Shown here piece by piece: positions 22,428 to 33,479 of a DNA stretch of 64,000 bases. Position numbers and translations under genes: made by a program. Origin of the DNA: Cryptomeria japonica. Lineage: Eukaryota > Streptophyta > Pinopsida > Cupressales > Cupressaceae. The DNA is taken from the NCBI RefSeq assembly GCF_030272615.1, contig NC_081406.1, positions 232,864,396 to 232,928,395 of the forward strand, read 5' to 3'. The notes under the pieces were generated by a model that was given only the letters and a program-made list of their open reading frames with translations, was not told where the DNA came from and did not search any database. Position 1 is the first letter of the stretch. Every line of letters begins with the position of its first letter.

Positions 22428-23133
22428 TTTTGATGCCTTTCTTTAATTTCCTTGCAAAATTTACTTCCATCTCATCTGGGTTTCATCATCTGGATCATCT
22501 TTAGATGCCTTGAATGTTGTCTCTAATTTGTCTTTGTCCTTTCCAACTTCCCCCACTTCAAATGCAATCACGAAACCAAATAGCTGGTCTCTAGTGAACT
22601 TTTTTGGATCATATGTTTCTTCAATACCCGTGATCTTATCACTATAACTCACTGGTAGAGTCATCAAGCTATTATCAATTACATCTTCATTATTTAGAGT
22701 GCCTTTGAGTTCTCTAATTTTATTCACTTTGTTTTTAATATTCTCAAAATAGCTTACTATATCCTCTCCTTCTTCCATCTTTAAGTTTTCATACCTTCAC
22801 TTAGCTTTCAACCTCTTTGTCAACTTAAATTTTCCATTCCCTTCATAGATTTCTTTTAGCTTCTGCCAAACCTCATAAGCAGTATGCAAGGAAATAAATT
22901 TTGTCAATTTAGTTTTTGCTAATTCACTAAAGATAATATACCTTGCCTTTTTATTTTCTTCATAGGCTTGAATCTCATCCAAAGTTGTAAGACCATTTGT
23001 TGATTTTACATACTTAGCCTCCTCAACCCTCCAAAGTGCTATAACCCAAAGAAACCAGATAACCTCTCATCTTTACTTTCTAGAGACTATAATCAAATCC
23101 TTCAAAGAGAGGAGTAGATAATTTATGTGCCAT
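22428..23133 (-). pseudogene. Copia-X gag, N-terminal and capsid part
   Basis: The ATG at 23133 starts MAHKLSTPLFEGFDY. Capsid-type sequence follows: YEVWQKLKEIYEGNGKFKLTKRL (22797-22982) and MEEGEDIVSYFENIKNKVNKI with FTRDQLFGFVIAFEV (22461-22778). This is the UBN2/copia gag fold. One stop falls near 22797. The frame continues to the zinc knuckle at 7664-7520 after removal of NA1 and one target copy, in the same linker where related gag proteins have a basic KLKKGIKKYKG-like stretch. Confidence 0.88.
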
Positions 23134-23196
23134 TGGATTAGGATCTACCTCAAGCGGTTAAGATTTATATCAAGGAACCAAAGATTTGATACTAAT

Positions 23197-24124
23197 TGTT
23201 GAATATTAGGGCTACTGAGAGGGGGGGTGAATTAGTGGACAATTAAAATCTTCTTTTAAATTTAATTCACAAATCCAGAATAATTAGCAGATTAAATTAA
23301 GATAGATATAACATGAAAGCATATGCAAAAAATAACTGACATAATGAACACCAAAATTTATGTGTAAAACCCAAGAAGAGAAAAACCATGGAGAATGCTA
23401 ATTCTCAATATGAATACACTAGTTAAGGTGACACTAGTTAAGGTGACACCAGTTAAGGTGTTTTTTTACAAAGGTTGGCTCAATGCCAAGAATGCTCACT
23501 GGCAAAGAAAGAAATATAGAAAAGAAAATCCACCACTAAAAACACAGTCTGCACTACTGAAACTACTTTCAGAAACTATCCGCAACACAATTTCTCACAA
23601 CAACTAGATTCTTTCAATCTCTCATACGTTCTATACAATTAGCCATTCACTAAAATGCCACACAAACTCATCTATATCATACACATACATATACTATCTT
23701 CGGAAAACTATAATCCTCTAAGTAAACCAAGACATAGATCTATAATAGGTCACTACTGAACATTCCTATGGTGGGAAGGAGTGAGAAGTAGACCACATCA
23801 CAATGTTCCTCATTGAACATAACAACACATTACATACATCACCAATGGCAGACCTAGAATTCTATGCACACACTATACAAATATCATTACATCAATTTGA
23901 CTTCTAGAACAACACCTCAAATTGCGGATCAAGATGGACCCAAAGATAGCACTGGGAAACATCAACAACACATCTTTTGAGAAACCAAATCTTTTGGGAA
24001 ATCACCAAATAACCATCAACATCACATACATACCTATCTTCCATTGCTTCTCAATATACCACATCTGGACCTAACCAGACCATAGGATTTGACATCAATG
24101 GCAACATATAACATAATGCTAACA
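23197..24124 (-). repeat. Copia-X 5' LTR
   Basis: Plus-strand ends are TGTTGAATATT and GCTAACA. The primer site on the sense strand is ATTAGTATCAAATC (23181-23194), a decayed tRNA-iMet complement. U5 has AATTCACC, a C run and CTCTCAG. A 15-bp unit is repeated three times inside (23416-23460). The sequence after 24124 is gypsy gag, which marks the outer edge. Confidence 0.82.
23416..23460. repeat. 15-bp tandem repeat, three units
   Basis: Units at 23416, 23431 and 23446 read ACACTAGTTAAGGTG (the last has CCAGTT). The array lies inside the Copia-X LTR and has no counterpart in the other LTRs here. Confidence 0.9.
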
Positions 24125-24961
24125 AACTTCACAAATAATTGTTGAGCGCTCTCATTCTTATCAGTCAGAGCTATTGAAGAGGATGATTCAAACTAACTCA
24201 CTTGAAGTTTATAATTATGAAGCACTACACATAATTGAACAAAGGAAGTAAGATCAGCAAATAGAATATTATCTTTATTGTATTTTTATAAATTAGGAAT
24301 ACAAATTATTTGAACATTATGATCAAGAACTTAATTAAAAAATTAAGAATGCAAATATTTATAGCTACCAATTAAATTAGTCAATTTTTATTTAACTCCT
24401 TGCTTACAGTGAATCAAATCAATTAAAGTCATCTTAGGACCAATGTTATTTTGAAATTGTTGAACAAAAGCATTAGCCAATTTTTTAAATGAAGTAATAG
24501 AATAAAGAGACAAAGAACAATAGCATGGAAATATTTATCCCCAAAGGTTCTAATGAACAATTTAGCCATTAGTCTTTGGTCATGATCAAAATCACTACAC
24601 AAAGTTTGAAATATCTTCATATAAGTCAAGGGGTCAACTTTTTATTATACAAATCCAATGGAGAGACTTATATATGTTTAGGAGAAGCTGCAATGTCAAT
24701 TTCATCAGATAGTGGGCTCGCTACATCAAATGTAGGAACATTGAACTTGGATTGAGTTATGGAATTTAATTGATGTTGCAAGGATGTAATAGTTTGAGCT
24801 AGGTTATTTATCATTGCTTCAGTGGGTTGATTGAAATTGGACATGTTGGGTTGTGATGGAGAAGTATCATTGTTGTATGTAGGTGGAGGTTGAGAATATG
24901 GAGGTGGAACATTGTGGTATGTCATTATCGAATATGGTTGTGAAAAAAATAGAAGACTCAC
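24125..24961 (-). pseudogene. Old Ty3/gypsy gag fragment
   Basis: The right part (24668-24961) is a Pro/Gln/Asn-rich N-terminus ending PLSDEIDIAASPKHI. After a frameshift, 24429-24629 has the retrotransposon gag signature FQTLCSDFDHDQRLMAKLFIR and NWLMLLFNNF. Sequence down to about 24200 continues as the gag C-terminal region (KYNKD, LLFADLTSFVQLC type) with stops. The fragment is cut at 24124 by the Copia-X LTR. No matching pol is seen nearby, so the source family is uncertain. Confidence 0.72.
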
Positions 24962-27034
24962 AAAAGGAGGTATGTAAGAATATTGATGAATATGATTTCC
25001 CCATGACTAACATGTGTAATATTGACACATTTTTTGTGGTAGTAGTCATGATAGAAGATTTAAATGAAAGGCACACTAGAAAAGGATGTAGACATAGGAA
25101 TGTAATACTTAACTTGACTAGCACATTCAGAATAACCAAGGACTTTGGTACAACTTTTTATTGACATGATATTAGTGTCAACAATATGAGAAAGGTCATG
25201 CAACAAATCCACACCTATTTTTTCACTTTGCACCATTATTGTTAATCATTCAAACAAGGGGATTGCCTCAATTTCCAGGTATTGTTTACTCATCATTGTT
25301 AAAAAATTTCAAAGTCATTGCCAATCTTCTGTGATTGGTAAATGGTAACCCTAGTTAGTGATTCATCCAAATCATGAGAATTATGAGTATAATGGGGATA
25401 AATGATATCATTTATTGGATTAGAGGAAGTACCAACACTCACATGGAATAAGTTATCCAAATAAGGCTCCATATCCTTAGTGTTTAATCCTTGGGAAGCC
25501 TTAAGTATAAAACTTCTTCTCACTGGAATATTGTATGTAGCATTAATGGTAACAAAACTCATGGACAAAGGAGGAGAAATTTAAACCAAAAATTGACAAT
25601 TATGATTAAACAATGAAATTTGTTAAAAAAATGATTGATTTAACCAATTAATTAAGCAATTTGAATTGTGATTTTGAATATTAGATGCCTCTAAATCTAA
25701 ACATAACATGTCATAATAATTGAATCTAAAAATATGATTGAAAAATTATGCAACCCACAGATCAATTTTATAATAATAAATTATGGTTTTTGTTAAATTA
25801 ACCACTAAATTTATGTAATTCAATTACAAATAAGATCTATGAGTGAAAAACTAATGTTGAAATGCATACAAATCAGATACGAGATAATAAATCATTAATT
25901 AGCATGAAAGAATTGGGGTTCACCAAAATGTATAAGGGTGAGAAATTAGGAATTATGTTTTAAGATAATAAAACCACTAAATTAACCAAATCAACCAAAT
26001 ATAATAAAAGAGGAGTGAACCCAATAGATATAGACAAAATCCAGTTAAAGAAAGGGCTAAAATTTTGATTGGATTCATTGGTTGTAGGTGGCAATCCTCT
26101 TTCTTAGTTGAAAATTGGATGATAGTCATGAGATTAGGGTAAAAGTATGAATAATTGAAGTTAAATCTAAAAGTAGACTACTACAAATATCCAATAGAGC
26201 CACAAATTGAGATACGGGTGAAAAAATATCTTTAGAATTTGTTCCTTGAAGTTTGGCCAAATTTTTTAGGACTAGGTAGTAAATATTTCTCCTAGTCCTC
26301 TGAAATTTCCTCCATCGAAAGATGAACCTATTCATCATTGTCAACTCTGCCATAATTATTGAGTATAGCTCCCGTACTTTATTCCTACACATAGAAAAAG
26401 AGAAAAAGATATTGGGGATATGGGTTTCCCTTAGGTCAAAACCCAGTTTAGAAATTAACCTTGAAATTGAAATATGAATTAAAATGGAAATAGCTACAAA
26501 AGATTTCCTTTTGAGGGAAAGGCCAGATCTGAAACAAAAGTGTTGATAACTAAAATATACCTTGATGAAGTTAAGTTTGATCCTCCTACAAGGGTTTCCT
26601 ATAGAATGCCTTCAAAGCAGACTAATCATTAATGCCATCTTGAATGCACAAACTTGATTTCACTTCTGCTCTAATGCTTGATGAATGACCGATTGCTTTC
26701 TCACTTGAAATTTCTAAAGTGTAATTGAGATCTTTAGGCAAATTAGATTCATTAGGTTTAAAGTGAGAGGGTTGGACCTCCTTTTATGCTTGACTATATA
26801 GAAATTAGTTGAATTTTTAGAGTAAGTAGACATGGGGTTATTTTTTGTGCTCAGTTGAAGTGACCATTATGGGGACCCCAAATGGATCCTGATTAGGAAG
26901 ACAAAGGCACCAAAAGCCTTAGTCCTGAGAGTCAAGACTCCAACATGAGGGGGAGACATTGAAGGTGATGAAAATGTGAGGTTGATAGGTGGTGTGATTA
27001 TAATGAAGATAGATATAAGGCATTAGAAGCCGAA
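24962..27034. other. AT-rich non-coding flank of Gypsy-1
   Basis: No convincing gene is visible. It is probably the leader and LTR of the gypsy element whose gag is at 24125-24961, since it lies upstream of that gag, but no LTR pair or primer site is found. Short open frames here (25299-25568 and 26126-26392) lack conserved motifs. Confidence 0.4.
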
Positions 27035-27039
27035 GTGCT

Positions 27040-28055
27040 TGTGTGTGTGAAAAGTGGACCTGTATCTGTAAGCACAACACTTCAATCAAGTCATTACATG
27101 CTTGGTTAGATAGGTATAAATATGAATATGAAAACCATAACAAATTGACCCATTTCCTTCTAAAAGATGCGAGTATAAGATTGCTCTCAGATTATAAGCA
27201 ATACCAGTGACTAGACAACACCAAGACGAAGGATTTAATCTATATGAGCATGATGTTAGCTAGATGGATGCAAGATTAATCTAACAAGATTTAAGCAATA
27301 TTAAGCTAACTGATTTAATCAATATGAAATAATTAATATGCAAGATCTCAATGAACCTAGAGCAAAAACATCATAATAACAATACATTCTCTAGGATTTT
27401 TTGAATGAGAGATGAGAGCCTGAATTTATAGAAAATTCAGAAAGAAACCAATGACTGAGATCAAATGATGAGGAGCGGTCAAGATTTTCCAAGAGGAAGC
27501 ACAATCCAGGTGAATTGATGTGATTGGATGCTTTTCTCAATTTTAAAAGAAATTGAACTAAAATTAAGATAAAATAAAAAAAAACTGATTTATTCTCTAT
27601 TTCATTCAATTTTGATATTTAATTGTTTTAATTGCTTTCTTTGAGATTATCTCCAATTGATTTCTTTTCTCAAATTTTAATTCTTTTTTGTCAATTAATT
27701 CCTTTTTTTTATTTGTTTCCTTTTTTGAAGATTTGTGCTCATAATTTCCAATTCCTCTTTCTTGATTTTGTTTCCTTTTTTGAAGATTTGTGGCAAATTG
27801 ATTTATTTAATTAAATATGCTAGGATATTTAATTAAAATAAATAAGATAATTGTTTAAAATGATTTACTTGGAATGATTTAATTAATTAAACAAACATTT
27901 AATTAATATTGGTTGATTAATTTGCCATGTGACATTGATGATTTAAGAAATTAATTGTGTGCTCAAGATTGATTTAATTGCCTTTGGTTAGGACCTTGGT
28001 GATGTTGTCAAGATTAGGGGCTTATGGTTTAGATGACCATTTTTAGGGTATTACA
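27040..28055 (-). repeat. Gypsy-1 3' LTR
   Basis: It matches 49755-50758 along its length. On the plus strand it opens with five TG dinucleotides then AAAAGTGG, and ends TTTTTAGGGTATTACA. T-rich runs (27640-27800) differ in copy number from the 5' LTR. Target copy GTGCT precedes it. Confidence 0.93.
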
Positions 28056-28071
28056 TTTACCCCTCTTTGAA
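28056..28071 (-). promoter_or_regulatory. Gypsy-1 polypurine tract
   Basis: The sense strand reads TTCAAAGAGGGGTAAA directly before the LTR start TGTAATACCC. This is the expected plus-strand priming site. Confidence 0.8.
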
Positions 28072-28129
28072 TTAATGTGAGAGCAATGCATTGGTTCAAA
28101 CAATAGTTGATGTCTAGGAGATGCCAGTT

Positions 28130-28720
28130 TTGAACTTGATTGATCACAAACTAGATGAAAAGTGAGGTGTTTATCTTGATTCGAAGCAACGAAGCTGAAT
28201 GAAGTCTGATTAAAGCGATACTGTTCCCGAACTTGATTGAACTTAGGAATGATAGAAAATAAAAGATACCGAACTTGAACTTGATTGATCAAGAAGCGGT
28301 TCTTACTGATCTAGAACTTGATTGAACTAGACATAGTGAGTGATGACAAAAACCAATCTTGAACTTGATTGATCAAGATAAGATGAAGATAAATTGTTCA
28401 GCTTGACCAAGAAATGAATACTGAACACTTGCTTAGATTGAGTGTGATTAAAGATACTCTTTAAACCCTTGATTGAGTTTAAACGAATAATTAGCTTGAT
28501 GAAAAGTGATGAAACTGATTAACGTTAAGAGATTGATTCAGATGAAGACAAATATCAGCTTGATTTGAAGCGATGAAACTGATATGCCTCTAGAAATTGA
28601 TTTGATTCATATGTTCGAGAAATCTCAACTTGATATAAAGCGATGAAGTTGGGATGCCCCTAGCAATGAGGTCTTGTTTGATTTTCTTTAGTTGAAAAAG
28701 ATGTTTTGCTCGACTTTCGA
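28130..28720. repeat. Degenerate repeats around GAACTTGATTGA(A/T)C
   Basis: The 14-mer GAACTTGATTGATC or GAACTTGATTGAAC starts at 28132, 28229, 28277, 28314 and 28361. Further on, a looser unit CTTGAT...AAGCGATGAA recurs at about 28555-28570 and 28629-28645. The region is non-coding, between the 3' LTR and the antisense gene promoter. Confidence 0.75.
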
Positions 28721-29144
28721 TGAAGATTAGAAAATTTTCCTTGACATTTGAAGATGTGAGGTCATAAGGTCATGAGTATGCCCCCTCAGGAGCGAAATCG
28801 AAAGATAGTGAGGGTACATGATGATAGGCAATTTTGAGAAATGATAATGATTTGAGCACAAATTGATTCAGAGGAATTTTTGAAAATTTTGCACTGATTG
28901 ATAAGAAATCGAGCGCAAATTGATTCAAAGGAATGTTTGAATTGAGATTCAACATTTAAATTGAGCTGAAGAAGAGAATGAGCATTTGATGAAAAGCGCT
29001 AAGTGGTCCAAATTTTGTGAAATTGACTAGCGAAATGATCTTGAATTTTGATTTTGATCTCGAAAATGGAATCAGAATGGTCAAATTAGCTTAGGGTACA
29101 ATTTTCATGTCCATTGGAGCAAGTTAAAAAATTAGGTTTTTGGC

Positions 29145-29152
29145 TATATATG
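29145..29152 (+). promoter_or_regulatory. Candidate TATA box of the antisense PMD gene
   Basis: TATATATG within GGCTATATATGGG lies about 75 bases upstream of the first ATG of the antisense gene (29225), a normal spacing for a plant core promoter with a short leader. No experimental start is known. Confidence 0.55.
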
Positions 29153-29224
29153 GGACAAAAGTGTCATTTTCAATTCATTTTAACCCTCCAAGTTTGAAAA
29201 TTCAAAAAAGTTTCTGTGAAGAAA

Positions 29225-29299
29225 ATGGTGGTCCCTACTCATCAGCATCGATTCGAGCACCAGAGAAGACATAATAGACCCCGAAACTATGAGCCAATG
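29225..29299 (+). CDS. Predicted first exon of the antisense PMD gene
   Basis: ATG at 29225 opens 25 codons without a stop, rich in His and Arg (for example HQHRFEHQRRHNR), ending ..YEPM. A strong plant donor, GTAAGT, follows at 29300. An acceptor TTTTTGTAG at 29756-29764 leads to an exon 2 whose phase continues exactly. The exon is a prediction from splice signals and frame. Similar short first exons cannot be checked here. Confidence 0.55.
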
Positions 29300-29764
29300 G
29301 TAAGTGATCGATCTTAAGCCTGTTTATGTTTTCAATTTTGAATTTTTTTGTTCATTTTGCAAGTTTTTCGCATGTTTGGGGTCAGGCGTCACGGTTTATC
29401 GTGCGAGATAGGATTCCGTCTCATATGAGTAACTGGCATAATTTATTTTGTCATTTAAGGTCATTAGAATTGTCGTTCGAGATGCACCCTTGTATCATAC
29501 GACAGGTCTGTTAAAAGACCATTTTGTCGTGCGAGAGCCAAAAGTTTGTCGTTTGGGGTTGTTTTGTCATACTACACCTATTCTTGACTCATACGAGATT
29601 ATTCTTATCTGTGTTTTGTCATTCAGGAGACAGAGAGCATTTTTGAAGGTGTAAACATGAAAATTTGATTTTGCATTTGACTTAGTTGGATTTGCGTGAT
29701 GTTTTACTTCTCTTGTAGGCTCATTTGGAATGTTTTATGATGCTTCGTTGTTGGGTTTTTGTAG
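29300..29764 (+). other. Predicted intron of the antisense PMD gene
   Basis: A 465-bp GT-AG intron of phase 0. It is T-rich near its 3' end, as in plant introns. It contains the motif array at 29399-29627. A second possible acceptor (CTTGTAG) ends at 29719 but would need a different frame. Confidence 0.55.
29399..29627. repeat. Spaced motif array 1 (TCRTNYGAG/C), in the intron
   Basis: Nine-base motifs related to the palindrome TCGTACGA start at 29399, 29421, 29451, 29473, 29495, 29527, 29549, 29567, 29589 and 29619. Most steps are 22 or 30-32 bp. Clear copies are TCGTGCGAG (29399, 29527), TCGTTCGAG (29473), TCATACGAC (29495) and TCATACGAG (29589). Bases between motifs are not obviously conserved. 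Confidence 0.75.
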
Positions 29765-31600
29765 GTTCGATTACCTCTTGTGCTGTTTAGATGCATTTAT
29801 CCTCCTACTATGGCATTAGTTCAACATTTATCTAAGGTTGAGCAGGCTCATGTTGATTTATGCAACTTGACTCATCTATTGAGATTACCTGATATTTGTG
29901 TGAACCATGAAATGCTCATGGCATTGGTAGAGTGTTTTCATTCAGGGCATAACATGTTTCATCTGTTGGTGGGGGAGTTGACTATCACTCCCGAGGATGT
30001 ATATAGGATCCTCTGTATCCCTTTTGCTAGGGATAAGGTGGATTATGATTCAAGGCACCTTCCAGGATTACAAGCAGTGAGGCATGTCTTCAGTGATCCT
30101 GACATTTTGACTCATTCCATGAGTTGGGACATACTGATGAGCAGGAACAGCGAGGAGTTTCCTCTGGTATGCATTCTAGCAGGGTTCATAGGTTGTTTTC
30201 TGATGCCAGATAGAGGGCAGTAGGGCTTCCAATGCGGATGGGGTCAGATGCTAGAGAGATTGATAGAGACCCCTCAGAGACTTGGCTAGGGTTCATGTTT
30301 ATTGGCCCACATGTATCGAGAGAAGCATGAGATTGTGTATAGAGATGGGTGGAGCATGGTCGTTGGTGTATATATTTTGCAGGTGTGGGCTTGGGAGAAC
30401 CTTCCGTTTTGTTGGCCCATAGTAGATGATAGTAGAGAGCTCAGGCAGCTGATATATATAGGTATGTCGGATACATTACGCAGCCCCATCTGAGCAAGAT
30501 AGATTTTTGGAGACGGTAGCTAGATGACCTGGTAGCCGTTATATGGAGACCCTATAGAGGCTTAGAGTCATGGGATGACTAGCGGATGGTTCACAGGGAC
30601 CTTTTTATTGCACACTCACTGATCAAGAGATCACAGACTATTGTGGAGTGATTCATCATTTCTTGAGTGATGAGGCAGTATGGCCGGCCTCAGGGGATCT
30701 CAGAGGAGTTTACAACATATGCACATTATGCAGATGAGGAGAGACAGGGATGGTCTCCATGGTTGTCTTATGCTTTGGCGATGTAGGAGATGATTGGTTT
30801 ACACCGCCTGAGGTGGGATTATATGGACGATGTAGCGGATGCAGGGGTATTGCCCCAGTATAGAGATTATTTTTAGTAGCATCCATTTCCTCGACTCACA
30901 GATCTGAGTGAGCAAGCTCCTCATATTGAGGATGTTGAGGATGATGCCCCCACATCGGCATAGGGACAAGTATAGGGCCATAGGTAGGGATAGGCACAAA
31001 GAGGTGAGGCTCCATGATGGAGTGGTGCTGATCCTAGTGCTAGCAGTAGCAAGGTGCCAGCTAATGTTGGATAGCAGAGGGGTGAGGGCGGATCCCTAGG
31101 GCATGTAGGAGTGAGATTGGGCAGTACTAAGGAGGAGCGAGCAGCTCCGAGATAGGTCCGGCAGCAGTGGGATGAGTAGGGTGGAGCCATAGCTAGAGAT
31201 GGAGGTGGAGAGCCTGTGAAAGAGCAGGGGACTGACGTAGGGAGGTCGATGAGGGCACCTCTTGTAGAGCTGCAGTCACAGTTGACAGTGGCTCAGACTT
31301 AGCTGGTGGAGCAAGACCAACAGCTTGCCAAGGTGAGGGCTGAGGGGGATTGCCAGATCGCATCATTAAGGGCAGAGTCGAGAGTAGAGATAGAGGCTTT
31401 ATGACAGTAGGTCCTTCTCCAGTGTAGTAGGGTAGCTTATTATGTAGAAGCATATAGTGTCGCAGTTCCTATTGCGCAGCAGGTGATACCCTACTCGTAG
31501 TATATGGCACGATCAGACAGAGCTCGGGTGCCTCGACAAGATCCTAGGCATCAGGCTCCTCCTCCTCCACTAGGTGATGAGGGAGAGGGTGCTAGCTAGA
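29765..31600 (+). pseudogene. Antisense gene of Gypsy-1 encoding a plant mobile domain (PMD) protein, decayed
   Basis: The PMD is found in Arabidopsis MAIN/MAIL1-type proteins and in ORFs of plant transposons. Here the frame from 29765 (ATG also at 29810) has SGHNMFHLLVGELTITPEDVYRIL (split here from a longer run), the signature start of the domain. It then has REKHEIVYRDGWSMVV and LQVWAWENLPF, close to the conserved LQLWAWE block. After a frameshift near 30500 come VIWRPYRGLESWDD and VMRQYGRPQGISEEF, the C-terminal PMD motifs. A Gln/Ala-rich tail runs to about 31600. TAG stops at 30221 and near 30285, and others, inactivate it. It is transcribed opposite to pol if active. Confidence 0.82.
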
Positions 31601-33017
31601 TTATTCCTTTTTGTAGCTCGGATATATTTTTTTAGTAGACACACCCATTTTTTGTAGCCAATACGATTCTTGCTTCGATGGGAGTTTGTATATGTCATTC
31701 GACATCATTTTGTACCTTTAGACGTGACATGATATATATATATACAAGATCTGATTTGACTTCACTGTACTTGTGTTGATTTTCTTATGAGATGTCTTTT
31801 ATATGCTTTATTCTATATGTATGCATTTCTTTTCAGCATGAATGTATGAGTGCAAATGGAATATGAATGTCTATTTTTGTTTCTTTTCATATGCAAATAA
31901 ATGATGATGCAAATGAGTAATGCAATTTTTTTATTTTTCTATGCAATAAGATGAATTCAAATAAATAAATAATGAAATGTATGAATCTATATAAGATGCT
32001 TATGTATGTAGCTATCTCAAAACACAAGTAGTTGATCGAAGAAATGATGAAAAGAGGCCACTTAGCTAAGAAATGATGATGTTTCCAACTCTCGTGCATA
32101 AGACAAAGAAAGCATTGTTACTATACCGAAATCACTCTAAATTCACAAAATGATATGCAAAATGCAACCTAAACCTAGTCACTAGATTTTGAAAAGCTTA
32201 ATTTTCATCATTGAGTGTTTTACAATTATAGCAAGCAAAGTAGAGTTCCTTTCTTTTCATGTGCAATATTAATGATCATGTCCACAATGACCTTTTTTTC
32301 GTTCATATCCTTGGAAAAATTACACATGAACCTAGTATTGCACAATGAAAAAATTCCCTCAAACAGACAAAGAAATGATGGGAACCTCCCTGTAGCATTC
32401 AAATAAGCAGAGTTGAGGTATGTGTTGTGATCTCACCTTAATGTGAAGGCACTTATCACAGACACCTAACTAATTTAGATGTTTTCATATCATTGGGATC
32501 ATTCCTACAAGCATAAAACAAAGAAAATATTATGCCCCCAATCCTTGCTCCTCTTAGTCACAATAGACTTCCTCAAGTTACTCGGAGGGATAATAATCGA
32601 AAACCAATATAAAAGACAACACACAAAGAAAATTTTCATGCATATCTCAAACTATTTAGTGATTGTTTTCTATTATGTTGTTTTTCTTGTTTACTCAGTG
32701 ATAAAACTCTTTAGTAGTCAGGAGACAGGTGACTGACTTGGAGTGGATAACCAGGATTCACTGATGTGAAGATGACTTGGTTGACACTACTTAGGACATG
32801 TAATGTGCTCTTGTCGATTAACCTAAGACTATGACAATGATCGGTTTCAAGTCATGAGGGTTCCAACGAACTAGGATGTCACAAAAGTGACTGAAATATG
32901 TACAAGCAAAAGCAAAGATGCATGAAAGAGGGAATGCCAATGTTGTGTTGATAGATGGAGCACTTGAGTACAAGAGGAGCCTGTTTACCAAGTTTTCACC
33001 TGCTTGGCAAAGATTCA
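31601..33017. other. Non-coding region between antisense gene and pol
   Basis: No coding region is supported. A short (TA)n run lies at about 31731-31744. It may hold the 3' ends of both convergent transcripts, the antisense gene from the left and gag-pol from the right. Confidence 0.5.
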
Positions 33018-33300
33018 TTTTTTTTTTTTTTAACGAGGTGCCTATTTACCAGGTTTTCACCAAGGCATTTTCTCTATTTTTTCCTTTTTTCTTTTCTTTT
33101 TTCTTTCTTTTTCCTTTTTTTGAATTTTTTCAGGACTTTTTCTGATTTTTAGGATTTTTTTCAGGACTTTTTCTGATTTTTAGGATTTTTTCAGGATTTT
33201 TTTTTATTTTTAGGATTTTTTCAGGACTTTTCTGATTTCTAGGATTTTTTCAAGACTTTTCTGATTTTTAGGATTTTTTTAAAGACTTTTTTGCTGTATA
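33018..33300. repeat. T-rich tract with about 30-bp tandem repeats
   Basis: After a 16-base T run and a CTTTTT-rich stretch, a unit containing CAGGACTTTTCTGATTTTTA repeats. Unit starts are at 33131, 33162, 33192, 33222, 33251 and 33281. It lies just downstream of the pol stop on the minus strand, where it reads as an A-rich array. Confidence 0.88.
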
Positions 33301-33479
33301 AGCTGCTGGAGCAGAGAATATTTAGGTGAAGAATTTCTTCAGATGGATGGTGTTGATCGGTTCACAGAGCTGTTCTCCTTCCAATGTTGAGAGATGATAA
33401 GAACTAGAGCCAAAAGCTACAGTAACAACATAGGGACCCAGCCAATTGGGTTCAAACTTCCCTTTGTTGTCTCGAAACT

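Noticed and set aside
28130-28720. CRISPR-like array
   Set aside because: Repeats are short, imperfect and unevenly spaced, and the context is a plant retrotransposon.
31193-31453. Minus-strand Pro/Leu-rich frames at 30921-31453
   Set aside because: They are antisense to the Gln/Ala-rich tail of the PMD pseudogene.
33018-33160. Plus-strand Phe-rich frames over the T-rich tract
   Set aside because: Low-complexity T runs produce open Phe/Leu frames without biological support.
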